Assembly: GCA_022410635.1 (NCBI GenBank)
Contig: JAJVDF010000463.1
Span: 786,193-850,192, forward strand
Length of the DNA: 64,000 bases
Direction: 5' to 3'
Source of the DNA: Tretioscincus oriximinensis
Taxonomy: Eukaryota > Chordata > Lepidosauria > Squamata > Gymnophthalmidae
The position numbers were made by a program, and so were the translations under genes. Below the pieces are notes generated by a model, which made no database searches, had not been told where the DNA came from, and saw nothing but the letters and a program-made list of their open reading frames with translations. Each line of letters begins with the position of its first letter. The stretch's first letter is position 1. Below are positions 21,885 through 33,140 of the stretch, piece by piece.

Positions 21885-22622
21885 TTCACACGACGAGATA
21901 AAAACCGGAATAAGGCTATATTTNGGTATATACAATGGCATATCTGTGCATACGTATACTTGAATTCTCGTGGTACGCAGCCAGCTGTGCCCTCCTTCCA
22001 GCCAGCCCTCCACCTGCTTTGTGGGACTGCTGCCTGGAGATNGGCTCTGCGAAGTGACAAACAGGATGTCGTCGCTGTCAAATGGTTCAACTGAGGTGAG
22101 GAGGTGGGGAGGTTGACAGGACATCTGTCAATGTTCCCCTTCGTTGATCTCCAGGCAGCAGCCCCCAAAAGCAGGCGGAGAGCTGGCTGGAAGGAGGGCA
22201 CAGCCAAAGCAATGCGGCGGAGCTGGCTACGTGTCACGAGAAGCCTTTTCCTAAGCCCAGGCTGCCCTCGCTTCACAGAGATGAACTCCAGGCAGCAGCC
22301 CCCAAAGCAGGCGAAGGGCAGCCTGGACTTAGGGAAAGGTGGGCAGAGGAGGCAGCGCTTCCTCCTGTGATCTCTCCCCNCCTGACTCTCGCACTAATAA
22401 TGTGCACACNGGACTGGAAGGGGGTTGGTTACGAGATGACGGAGGTTGGCTGCGAGTTTTCGTAGGTTCTCCGCAATGATGCCTGATTATCCCAGCAATA
22501 GTTTATTCCAGGATAAATGGCATTTATTGTGGGAGGACTGCTGAAACACGCTTAACACATGTGCCCCAAATTTCCTCATGTCGCTACAATTGAGGGATAA
22601 AATAACTGTGTGAACATAGCCT
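21885..22622 (+). mobile_element. Long relative of the 410-bp MITE family (copy C)
   Basis: Ends AAGGCTGCATTCACACGACG and, inverted at the right, CTGTGTGAACATAGCCT are the same terminal type as copies A, B, D and E. The right 180 bp (GCAATGATGCCTGATTATCC, CATTTATTGTGGGAGGACTG) is homologous to theirs. The left and central part is different and contains a 58-bp inverted repeat plus a third partial copy of it. About 740 bp, non-coding. Confidence 0.7.
21984..22204. repeat. 58-bp inverted repeat in MITE copy C
   Basis: 21984-22041 (starting GCTGTGCCCTCCTTCCAGCC) is the reverse complement of 22147-22204 with about five differences; the spacer is about 105 bp. A further copy of the CCAGGCAGCAGCCCCCAAAG segment lies at 22284-22320. 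Confidence 0.85.
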
Positions 22623-22624
22623 GA

Positions 22625-23005
22625 CTCTTCCAATTTGTTTGTTTTCTTCTTTTGGAGGGGACTAAACTAGGAAAAACTGGATTAACTGAAGGAAGTTTAA
22701 AAGTAGATTTGTAGCCAAAGCCCATATGTAAGAAAGTATTCTCTGCAATATCAGGTCTTATCCAGAATGATAGCCATGTTATGAACCATATATTAAAGAT
22801 CAAAATAGCAAAATGATAGAAATATATGCATTTACTTGAGGAAGAGCGAGCTCTATTCCTCAACATTTACAGGTAGGATTAGAGGAAACTTTAAACTGCA
22901 GAGTAGCAACCTGACCCAGTTGCCTGTTCCAGAAAAAAATGTTCTGTTCTGTTCCAGGATTGTGGTGGAATTACAAATTAGAATCTCATATTGGGTGGAA
23001 CGTTC
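22625..23005. other. Unannotated DNA
   Basis: Nothing recognised. Confidence 0.35.
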
Positions 23006-23012
23006 TTGCCCA

Positions 23013-23326
23013 GCCCACTCTCTTTTGGGGCACATGACTCCCACACCACCCCTTTTGGTTCATATGACTTCTGGTCCTGCCCCTATTCGGTCACATGAAT
23101 CTTGACCCTGCCACTTTTTATTCACATGACTTCCAGCCCAGCCCGTTATCAAGATAGCATCCCAGAGTTAGAACAAGAAATGACATTAGTGGGGATGGGG
23201 CACCAGAAGTCACGTGACTAAAAAGAGGTGAGGCCAGGAGTCATGTGACTAAACGTTCCAGGGCCTGGAGTCACGTGACTAAGAAGGGCCAGGGCTAGAA
23301 TTCATGTTACCAAAAAGGGGTGGGGC
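23013..23326. repeat. Foldback array of 31-bp units with E-boxes
   Basis: The right arm (23204-23326) consists of four tandem units of 30-31 bp, each with a core like GTCACGTGAC or GTCATGTGAC. The left arm (23013-23136) holds four units of the same sequence inverted. The spacer is 67 bp. GTCACGTGAC is a perfect 10-bp palindrome at 23209-23218 and 23270-23279. Confidence 0.8.
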
Positions 23327-23372
23327 TGAGGAGAAGAAGAAACTCAATTGATCTTTTTCCCTTTAGAGACCC

Positions 23373-23498
23373 GTAACTGCCATGTAACCCATAAAATGGC
23401 CAAGAATCTCCTATATATATGAGATTCTTGGCCATTTTACGGGTTACAAATAGATATATATATGGGGTTCTCATGCCATTTTCCAACATGGCAGTTAC
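23373..23498. repeat. Nested hairpin
   Basis: 23384-23410 pairs with 23421-23447: a 27-bp stem with one mismatch around the 10-base loop CTATATATAT. Outside it GTAACTGCCATGT (23373-23385) pairs with ACATGGCAGTTAC (23486-23498). The stem would fold as RNA on either strand. Confidence 0.85.
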
Positions 23499-23499
23499 A

Positions 23500-26205
23500 G
23501 AAACAATCTTAGTTGTCTTTCCTAATAATAATCACCACTCCTTGATATATCCATTCAAATAGCAAAAAATAATGAGAACCATAGTAATCCACTTAAATAC
23601 TTTCTGCACTAAACTTCACACTTCAGAACAGAGACCTGCAATCCAGAAAGCAACTAGAGCAATTCCTATACTGCTACATTTCTCAATATTGAAGCTCTAT
23701 TCCAGAAAGATAAAGGCAAAATATATGCTTGTGGCAATAACTATAACCACTAGTAGATGAGAGCCACATTCACATATTTATTGGGGAATAATTTGTGTGA
23801 ACAGCAGGAATGGGGTTTTCACACTGCTAAGCTCTTTACCAATCATACAATTATATTAAAGTCTGATGGTGGTGGTGGTGATGGTGATGGTGCTTTTTTC
23901 TTTGTCTTCTGTTATATTTAGGACCAATTGTGAAGGTTGGAACATAAATCACTNAAAAAAAATCACCAAATCCCTCCTCTTACTTCAAAGCAGTGTGCCT
24001 GAAAATGATGTAGGATACCTAACCAACAATTATATAAAATTCTCGGTCTCAAAGTCTGGATCAGCTCAACTCAGCAAACATTTGTGTAAATGATATTGAG
24101 CAACTGTATATCTTACCCAATATATTTAAGAATATATTTACTTGTCCAAACATAGGTCCGTTTTCTCTAGCATTTGTATTTTCTTTATTTTAACTATGTA
24201 TTTATTTCTTCATTTTCTTTGTGAACTGACTGAACTGCAGAAAAATTAACATTAATATTGCCATCTCTGTTAAATAAACAGAAGAATAGTCTTTTATTGA
24301 CTTCTCTGTTTGATATAAAAATGCTTTCCCAAATGTTCTGGGCAAACTTGATATTGCTTTTTTGCAAGATCCCATGGCTTCAGAGCATGACTTCCCTGAG
24401 GAAACCCTAGATGTTGTAACAGAAATATCTTTGAATCTTTCAGATAGCCACTCCGCAGGGGAAGGTTTAAGAAAGGATCAAAGCTTGTCCTTTCAGCTTG
24501 AATTATTCCATTACAGCCGAATGTGACATAATTACAAAAGATGCTGGATGTGGAATCTCATCAGGATTATCTGACACTCATCTTTGTTGAAAAAGTATCC
24601 CCAGCTGTTACTCTGATAGTACAAATGTGACAGCAGTGTGGAGCGCGGAAAGACTTCTAAATGACCACTGGTTGTTGTTTTTTCTTCCGTGCTATTTTAC
24701 AGCTATCCAGTTAACACAAAGTGCAGTGGTGAATAACTTCAAGGGACATGGGAGGGGGGGGGATAAATACCCAGCTTTTCCAGTGACTAGCAATTAGTTT
24801 CCTTGAAAATAAAACAAGACTGAATCCTGATTGTCTATGGTAGGGATTCTTCCCATTAATAGCAAAATTGATAGTTATTCAACAAGAAATGTCTGCACGT
24901 ATGTTTCTATTAGTGTGTGAGTGTGCAGTATATAATAAGCATATAATTAAAACACAATGGAATATGGAATATAAGAACCAATAAAAAGAATTAAACCTTT
25001 GAACAACTCTTTAACAATTATATCTATGGAGTTCTTAACAGACTGAATTAATTGTTGTCAAATCTATGCACAACTTTGCATGGATTACTGGGAGAGAGGA
25101 AATGAATCAGCAAACAAAGGAAATCTGAGCTAACATGACTCATAGAAGAATAAAAGCGATGATGATGATGATCATGATAATAATAATGATAATGATAACA
25201 ACAGATAAGAGTAAGGTTTTAAAATGCTGCAAACTTGATTGTAGCAGTTTATGGTAGGATGTTCATTTTCGTGCTTTGCAAATGCTAGATTTTATTGTGA
25301 ATATTTAAAAATATATTAATTTTGAATAATCTTTCAGAACTGCACAAGCTTTGCTAAAAGGAAGAAACAATACTGACCATCTTTAAAAAGGAAAGGCACT
25401 GGCTTTCTTAAATGAGTTGTGAACAGGGACTTTACGTCTATAATATCATTTACTGCCTTTAGCCATTGAGAGAAGAAAGGCAACTGTGCAAGAAATCAAT
25501 ATTCTGCTTTTGCTTTATTGTTCACTAAAGTAGTGGGGGAAAGTCAGCGACAATTAAAGTGCCCAAGGAAGTGTCTTTTCTTGTTCTTATTCATTCCCAC
25601 CTATTTTCACTTGCAAAATAATAGCAATAAAGATTTCCCTTTGTGTCAGGCTGCATCCAATATTATAAAGAGATAAAGCAAGAGCCATTAGTGAGTTAGA
25701 TTTTTTTTCAACACACACCCAGAGAAAGAGATTACACACTCTGTTGTTAAGTTGATGAAAGTAACCTGATTGTAGAGCCAACACCTTCAAACACCCAACG
25801 TTGAATAAATTATCTATGGAGAAGGAATTGGTAGCTTGCAGGGAAAGAAAAGAAGAGAAAATACTTTTATTTTCCTTCCCTTGTCAAGGATTACATTTTC
25901 TTCATACATTATTAATGAAGTTAAACTACTACCATCATGCCAAATGTGCTGCATGGGAGATTTGTGCTTAATCCAGCACAAAACAGGCCCAGTCACATAA
26001 TGACAGGGGAAGAGAGAGGGGGGGGAGTAGAAGAACAAGAACAAATGTCAACAGTTTCACATTGGGACTAGATTAAGTAGAGCATAGTTACTGATTCCTT
26101 ACACAGGGATTAGTTTGCTTTTAGCATTAGATGAAGGGAAGCCACACTTTTTTAGTCTGCAAACTAAAATTAAAAAAATAGGAAACAAAACCGTCTTCAA
26201 CTAAA
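23500..26205. other. Unannotated AT-rich DNA with short simple repeats
   Basis: No gene recognised. Contains GGT/GAT triplets near 23866-23892 and a GATGATGATGATGATCATGA-type run at 25159-25200. The stretch 24370-24800 is less AT-rich and free of repeats known to me. It could be conserved non-coding DNA, but nothing in the sequence proves it. Confidence 0.3.
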
Positions 26206-26209
26206 AAAC

Positions 26210-26565
26210 CATTTATTTATTTATTTATTTATTTATTTACATTTGTATACCTCCCTATACCCAAAGGTCTCAAGGTGGTTAACAATAAAAAAGCCCAAAA
26301 TTATCTAAAAGTAGGGAATGGAAAACAGTTTTTTCAGCCAAAGAGGTGCATTTTCAAGCATTTTGCAAATGCATACAGGGAAGGGGCAGGCTGTTCCATT
26401 GTCTGGGGGCTGCACCATTTAGAAGGCCCAATCCTGGGTTCCAGTCTTCTTTGCAACTGAGATAGGTGGTACAGACAGAATGGCCTCCCCTACAGATCTT
26501 AAGACATGGGCAGGTTGATATGGCAGAAAGCGTTCATTTAGATATTAGAGGCTAACTGACCCCAG
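26210..26565 (-). mobile_element. L2-like LINE 3' fragment (antisense)
   Basis: Eight TTTA units (complement of the tail), then CCTCCCTATACCCAAAGGTC, CAAGGTGGTTAACAATAAAA and an antisense decayed ORF2 end. Parallel to 11572-11940 and 62066-62575. Confidence 0.78.
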
Positions 26566-26569
26566 ANTA

Positions 26570-29500
26570 AACTGTTCCATTTTCAATGGGCCTTTCTTAC
26601 AGGAATTGTAATCTTCAANTGGCGATCCAATAGCTGATGCAACATATTTTCTCCTTATAAAATTTATTTAATGGCTTTTTCAAAACCTGTTTTGCAAGTA
26701 AACCTGAGCCTGAAGCATCATCCAAAGAGCTGTCAAAAAGGCTCTTAAAAGCTGGCTCCACGTGTTTTTTTCTCATGCTACAAGAGAATGATTATGGAGC
26801 ATCTGTCTCACGTAACAGTGGAAATTCAGCAGTGGTAGCACTAGTAAAGGCTGACATTATGCTTTTCCTTGCTAATTCTTTTACAACACATGTTGTCTTT
26901 GCGCTGTGACAGCACCATGTGAACACCACCTGTGATTGCTTCTGAAACTTGTTGAGATCTCCAGACCTGAACTTCAGCGATAGGATAGGGTAGGAGAACA
27001 ATTACCAGTAGTTACTTTTTTCAGTTAAACGTACACTGCAAAAGCAATGATGGGGTGAAAAACTTCACTTGGAAGCTTGCAATACTCAGATGGGTTTAAA
27101 AGTGAGGGTTTCTTTCATTACTGAATTCCACCATCAGGCAACAGAGAGATCCAGCAACCATTGACATACAGGACAGGAAATAGCAAGCTATGATTTACCA
27201 CAGGAATTTCTGGGAAATGTAGGCAGCTTCACAAGGAAGAAAAATAATAACTTCTTGCTTGTAGATAGCCAACAACAATGGTATTAGTCCTTTTTAATAA
27301 TATACAAAGAAGTGCTACGAAAGTCAGCCATTTGAAGGCTCAGGTTACACTGTAGAAACAGAAAACATACTGGCCACATACTTAATACCTGCATTACAAG
27401 AACTCCACCGTAACTTCTTCATATACTCAATATAGTCACTGGAACATGATCCCTGACAATTACATTGCTTATAGCCCCAATTCTAACTTCTTAGAGTATA
27501 AGAATTGATGTTCCCAGGTCCAAAGCTGCAGGCTGAAGGGGAGACCTCAGACAACCCAGAGTCTGTAAATTTGTCTTAGATTTTAATATTGGATTATGCA
27601 ACTCTATTTGAAAGCAAGATATGGCCCTGTCACCTGTCTATGAGATACGACATGTGCCAAGAGTTCTAAACATCACATGGCACTGTGTTTGGCACGTGCC
27701 TATTTTCTTCTGAATATAGAAATGTTGTTGGACACTGAGAGAAGCAAAATGTTGGACATTGGGAGACTGTGGGCTATTCCTGTCACCAACAACTGTCTGT
27801 ACACCATCAGCAGAAACCATGGTCCATGGAGTTGCATGGGTTCCATATCCAAGAGAAACTCAGGTGCAAATAAATCATGTACCAATGGGGAGAACCATAG
27901 CTTGTAAACACATAATGCCCAGAACAATGCAATTTTTCCATGTTGTGCAACTCTCGTTCGCTTGCTCTTATTCTATTATTTCTCCACTTCCTCCTTCCTT
28001 CTTTCTCCTTCTCTTCTTTTGTGCATTGTTCTGTTGCAATTTCTCTTTTTTATTCCTTAATCCCTTAGAACATGGAAATGATATTTTTAAAAAGTAAAAG
28101 GCAAATGCTATTATATATATATATTTAACGTTTGTCTATATTTCTAAAACAACTATCACTGGATACATATAGAAGGGTGAGAACCTTCCTTTCTGTTCTT
28201 TGGAAAGTCACAATGCATAGGGATTACGCAAGATTTCTTCCCACCCCACCCTGTCCCTTTTGTTTTATCTTAAAATATTAAAGTATTCTAAGCTCACACA
28301 CATTCCAGCCAAATAGGGTTGTGGGAACTTGAATGTATCTTGTGATGTCTTCAGCCTCTCAATAATTTAGCAATTAGCAGCTAGTAATTTCTGGTGTGCA
28401 TATGTTAAACACTGGCTGCTGACAAGACTGTCATTTTATTAAACACTTCTGTAGAAATCAAAGAGGCTGATTTCATTGTGGAAATGTTAGAGCGAGTTAA
28501 CATCACTATGGGAAAAGACTTCCTCAACTTAAACATGGAAATTATACCTTAGGAAGATTCAGTAGTTTATGACAATTATGATACAGTATTATTTAAAATG
28601 GCTCAACCTCTCCTCTTTCAGTCATCTGTCAGAACTGTAGCCCTTTTCAAGTAACTTCCAAGAAATTAGGGAGAAGTTACAAAGGATGTCTGAATTCTGC
28701 ACACTTAAACTTGAAGCCCTTCCAAACGACCTGCTTTGTTGCAGAATTTTCTTTATTCTGACAAAAGCCAATTGTGAATCTGCCCCCAATTACCTGTAAA
28801 ACTCTGTGTTATTGCAGCAATAAGCTGACTTCTTGGACAGATAACTTTTTTTCCCCACCTCATTGGGGTCTTTGGGGGCTTTTGCTTGGATGAAGCGCTA
28901 TTATCTCCCCTTGTTTTGCTGATTCACCAGAAGAGGAGCCCATTCACTATGCCATCTGCAGACATTTTTTGTATGTTTAAAGATCTGTCCGGGTCTTAGA
29001 ATGCCTATAATGCATGTGAAGACTGCTGATTGGCTGCTCTTCCCTTTCTATTCTATGCTCCAGGAAATAAACAAAAACATGTGTCATGCTCCAGCTCTCA
29101 CTGAGCTCTCACTGCTACTTTCTACTTCCTGCTTTTAAACAGGGGCAGAGAGAACTGTAATGAAACCAGAAAAGAGGTATCGCCTGTAACAATACTGATT
29201 CTTCTTGATGTAACTATCCTGGAGTGGAAGTCCTGCTTCCAAAATGGTAGCACCCATGCCAGACTGACACAGTCTGTATGGCAGGCCACAAGGGCCAGGA
29301 CTGGCANAATGGCACCGTGGCAGGCTGCCAGTACATACATCAAGCTGCCAGCCCTGCATTCCAAAATGGTGCTATCCACAACCCGTACTGTCCCTGAGGT
29401 ACTGGCTGGAAAATCCATGGAAAAGGAGGGGTTTAGTGAAAGCATTGCTGAAGCTGCATGAGGCAGATCCCTCCAGATGTATCATAGAATAAGAAATATC

Positions 29501-29590
29501 TGATTTGCGTCCTAACATGACTACTTCTTTGAAATCTCCCACAATAGAAGACCTAGGCACATTTATGGATGCAGTTGCTAAGAAGCAGTT
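26570..29590. other. Unannotated DNA
   Basis: No gene recognised. One ZNF143-like motif (reverse complement CTACATTTCCCAGAAATTC) lies near 27206-27224. Several frames of 70-110 codons (27638-27927, 27759-28097, 29122-29445) overlap one another on both strands without domains and are probably chance. Confidence 0.3.
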
Positions 29591-29595
29591 TAAAC

Positions 29596-29715
29596 TGTTG
29601 TTCTCTAGGTCTAGGAGGTAAAGCACGTCTCTACAATGGGTTAATCCAATTTGGCTCCAGTTGGAAGCAAAAAAAATCCCGCCCACAAGGCTATCCCAGT
29701 CCTTTCTGTCACCTC
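29596..29715 (+). repeat. DIRS left inverted terminal repeat
   Basis: GGTCTAGG, ACAATGGGTTAATCCAATTT, GGCT(C)CAG and CCCGCCCACAAG match, inverted, the right repeat (AAACTGGATTAACCCATTGT, CTTGTGGGTAGGG). The outermost segment present at the right end is largely missing or diverged here. Confidence 0.8.
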
Positions 29716-29879
29716 AGGCTGGAAGCACGTTTTTTCTTTTGCTCATTTGAGGCCTACCTTTTGCATGGAAACGAGGGCTGCCCTCGCTAAAAAATCTGAG
29801 ATGGCTCCATCAGAGTTATCCACTGCTCTACATGAATACTATCAGACAGTCCCCTCCCCTGGACATATTCTACCCCTTC

Positions 29880-31590
29880 AATGGTTTACCTCAGCTGCTG
29901 GGGAGCCTTCAGAAGCAAGGGGGCAACACCATCACTCCTTCCCCTCTGGAGAATTCTGTTACCTATAGCCCCAATGCTGAGGAGAGCAGACCCTATGATG
30001 CTCGTCAAGGGAGCAAGGGTGGCAGCCACCCGCTCCTCAGCTAGAGCCCTTCCCACTGATGAGATTTGGGCCGCAATGGGCAACTATTTTATGGAGAGAC
30101 AGACGTGTCTGGTCTCTCAATTGCTCACCCTTTTTGGCTCAGATTCAGGTGCATCCTGCCAGTCTAGGAGCACGCAACACAATTTGGACGCCACCTTGGG
30201 CCACAAGAGGATCACCTCTCCACCCAGAGGCTCATCTTCCACATCCTCCAACCATGGGTCTCCGCCCCACCTCTGCTGCCGCTTGACTTCTCCCCACAGA
30301 ACCAAGATGTGCAAATCTCAAAAGAAGTCTAAGCTTGCAAGAAAGCATGCCAAAACCAATTGGGATGAGGTGGCCATTACAAGGGAGGAGCCTCCTCATC
30401 CTATTGAGGATACCTCCACCCAGGGGGTGGGAGCACATCCTTCCAGGCAAGTTGCGCAGGTGCCATCTGTTCAAAGATCGGTCGCAAGGTCTACGTCATC
30501 TTGCAGCATTACACCTTCTACTCGCTATCCCTCCCTACCCAGGCATTCCACATTCTAAATCTAGTTCCTTCACCAAGCGTTCACGCAATGATAGGGTGGA
30601 GTTGGAGCCCCTGGGGGATAGTGATGAGGCTTTGCAGCACCTTCGCCTAGGGAGCGGCCTCTCTCGCTGCCCAGGAAGGCACCTCAAAGACGCAGATTAG
30701 GATCCTTCCTCTATTGATCCCTGCAGCTCTGATGAAGAACGTAGGGAACGGGATCTCCAGGAGTGGTTCTCTGCTGACGATTCCTCAGAAGCGGAGGACC
30801 TGGCTGAGGAGAAGGAGGCTGCTAAAAGAGCTGGCCCCCAGAAGCTCTTTGTTATGACAGACTTTACCAGATTTATGGATAAACTCTTTGCAACTTTACA
30901 ACTTCAGTCAGCTGAGCAACTTTCCAAGGAAAAAGCAGCTGAATTTGCTAACCTTATGATGACTCCAGAGGCTCCTGACCCAGTTCCTCCNCTTCCTTCC
31001 CCTTTTGTGGATATTCTTAAGAAGAAGTGGCTTCCAAGTCTACCTGCCCTCCTCTCCTCTTCAGGAAATTCTATGACTGTGACATGGGNGATAAGGGCAG
31101 GTGGGACATTCCTGTCCCTGATTATGACTTCTTAACCCTTCTATCTCATTCTTCTTCCTCCAAGTCCATTGAGTCTAGGTTGAAGGATCAATATAAAATG
31201 ATTGAGGGAATCCTCAAATCCACCTTTGAAGCACTTGCGCTTTCAGCTAAGTCTTCAGGTCAGCTGTCTTTGGTATGCTGTGCAGCTTATAAGTGAACTG
31301 AGGCCCTCATGCTGGAACTAATGCTGGCACCTGCTCTTCTTCCTCCCCTCAAGTTCATCAAAAGGATCCTAGCTCTTGTGGAAGATGCCTCCTTGGACCT
31401 TATGACCCTGAATGCTAGGGCTATGTATTGCAATCTGGCCACCAGGCGTACCTTATAGCTTAGACTTTGGAATGGAGAAGCACAAGTTAAAACCCAGTTG
31501 GCCAAAGACCCCTTTATTCCTGATCTCCTTATTGGTTCGGACAAGTTCAAGGATCTCCTGGAAGAGGCGAAGTCCAAAAAGAAGTAAACA
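29880..31590 (+). pseudogene. DIRS gag-like region
   Basis: Several short frames cover the expected gag position. The recognisable part reads MTDFTRFMDKLFATLQLQ (from 30854), FVDILKKKW, GRWDIPVPDYDFLTLLSH (31098-31150) and ESRLKDQYKMIEGILKSTFE. It resembles DIRS gag proteins, in which a K-E/I-type helix follows a short aromatic motif. A further piece (ALVEDASLDLMTLNARAMY, then KFKDLLEEAKSKKK) follows after an in-frame stop near 31296. The 225-codon frame starting at 29881 lies upstream and may be the Ser/Pro-rich N-terminal part or chance. At least two stops and frame changes separate the pieces. Confidence 0.55.
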
Positions 31591-31879
31591 TTCAACAGAG
31601 GGGGAGGTAAAGACAGGTGCTATTCCCTAATGTGGAGAAACTTCTCCTACTATCAACCTCACTAGCCCTCTTTCAGGCCACCTTTTCGTGCCACCAGGGA
31701 CCCCTCCTCACAATACTGGCCCTCCCAGAACCAACAGTGCAGACAAGGGAGATCTTTTCCCAGCAAGGGGAACTCTTCCTTTCGTCCCCTCAAATAATAT
31801 TAGTAACCTAGACTCCCTGCTACCTGTTGGGGGTAAATTGTCACATTTCACTAGTCAATGGCNACATTCAGGTGTCCCC

Positions 31880-33040
31880 CCATTTCAAAATGTCACAGAA
31901 GGATATCATTTGGAACTGTAACTATGCCCATGACCAAGATTTCTCCAATCTCTTCCCACCCCCCCAGGCCCCAGCCTCATTTCAGAAGCTTTTCATGTCA
32001 GTGGTCAAAGATCTCCTCAGGCTTTCAGCTATCGAACCAATCTGGTCCCCTCTCAGACCCTTGTCCATCGGGGCACAGGGTTTGACAACAGACATGGCCT
32101 GATCTCACCCGGGCCACCCAGGATGCAGGACCTTAAGGCTATGGCTACTTCTCTACCGACACGTACCACTGTTTCACTTCTTAAAGCAACATCCCTCATG
32201 GGGAAGATGGTGTCTTTTTATGACCTGGTTCCATAGGCAAGAATACATAGCAGACATCTACCATACGCCAAGGAGATTAGCAGATCGAGCCCCATCTCTA
32301 TTCCCCTGTCTCATGACACCAAGGCCTCCCTCTGATGGTGGACCAGCTCAGCCCTCTTGTCTCAAGGTTCCCCCTAGTGCCTCCTTCCCACATCATCTGT
32401 ACCACCGATGCTAGTTTATCAGGCTGGGGAGCCCATTGTAGGGGCAGGATGGCCCAGGACCTGTGGTCACATGTTCAATTTCTTGTTCTATTAATTGACT
32501 AAAGTTAAAGCAGTACACTTGGCCCTCCTAGCTTTTGCTGACATTATAAGAAGTAGGCATGTTCTTATACAAACAGTTTGGGTGTACATTAATAACAGGA
32601 TGGCACTAAGTCTGCTTCCCTGATGCATTTGACCTATTTGATTTTCTTTTGGGCAGAATCTAACATCTTATCTCTGTCTGCATTGTATATTCAGGGATGC
32701 CTGAATACCACAGCAGACGTCCTTAGCCATCAGTTTCTGTCACTGGCGAACCCATGGTATTTTGACATATTGGCATCCAGGTGGAGCACACCAACAATGG
32801 ATCTTTTCGCCTCGGAGGACAATGCTCAAGTACCAGTGTATCTAGCACAATACAGAGAACCTGGAGCAGAGGGCATAAACGCGCTCTCCCATCCATGGCC
32901 CTGGGGCCTCCTCTATGCCCCCCCCTCTTCCTCTCCTCATGTAACTTCTGCCAAGGATCAGGGACTCAACATCTTCAGTTATTCTCATAGCTCCTTACTG
33001 GCCATGAAGACCTTGGTTCTCCCTTATCCTCTCCCTTGTA
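31880..33040 (+). pseudogene. DIRS reverse transcriptase remnant and RNase H
   Basis: The RNase H domain is clear: TTDASLSGWGAHC from 32401, with the catalytic Asp codon at 32407-32409, then KAVHLALLAFADIIRS and YINNRMALS. The upstream reverse transcriptase is reduced to its edges: a piece resembling the N-terminal linker near 32000-32090 and LMGKMVSFYDLVP with ARIHSRHLPYA near 32196-32265. No YLDD-like box or palm core lies between them, so an internal deletion probably removed it. Stop codons interrupt every frame. The sequence after RNase H (FDILASRWSTPTMDLFASED, 32760-32820) is the conserved stretch that follows RNase H in DIRS proteins. Confidence 0.75.
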
Positions 33041-33140
33041 GTCAATGATCTGATTCATCTTCCTTCCACCCACCCACCAGGGACGTGCTTGTGCAAGGCT
33101 GCTTTTACCATCCCAAGCCAAGCTTCTACTATCTGACTGT

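Noticed and set aside
23384..23447. Firm microRNA call for the hairpin
   Set aside because: Near-perfect pairing and a neighbouring foldback array fit a MITE or palindrome better; no mature-strand evidence is available from sequence alone.
29881..30558. 225-codon frame as a host gene
   Set aside because: It lies just inside the left DIRS terminal repeat at the position of gag; kept only as part of the element.
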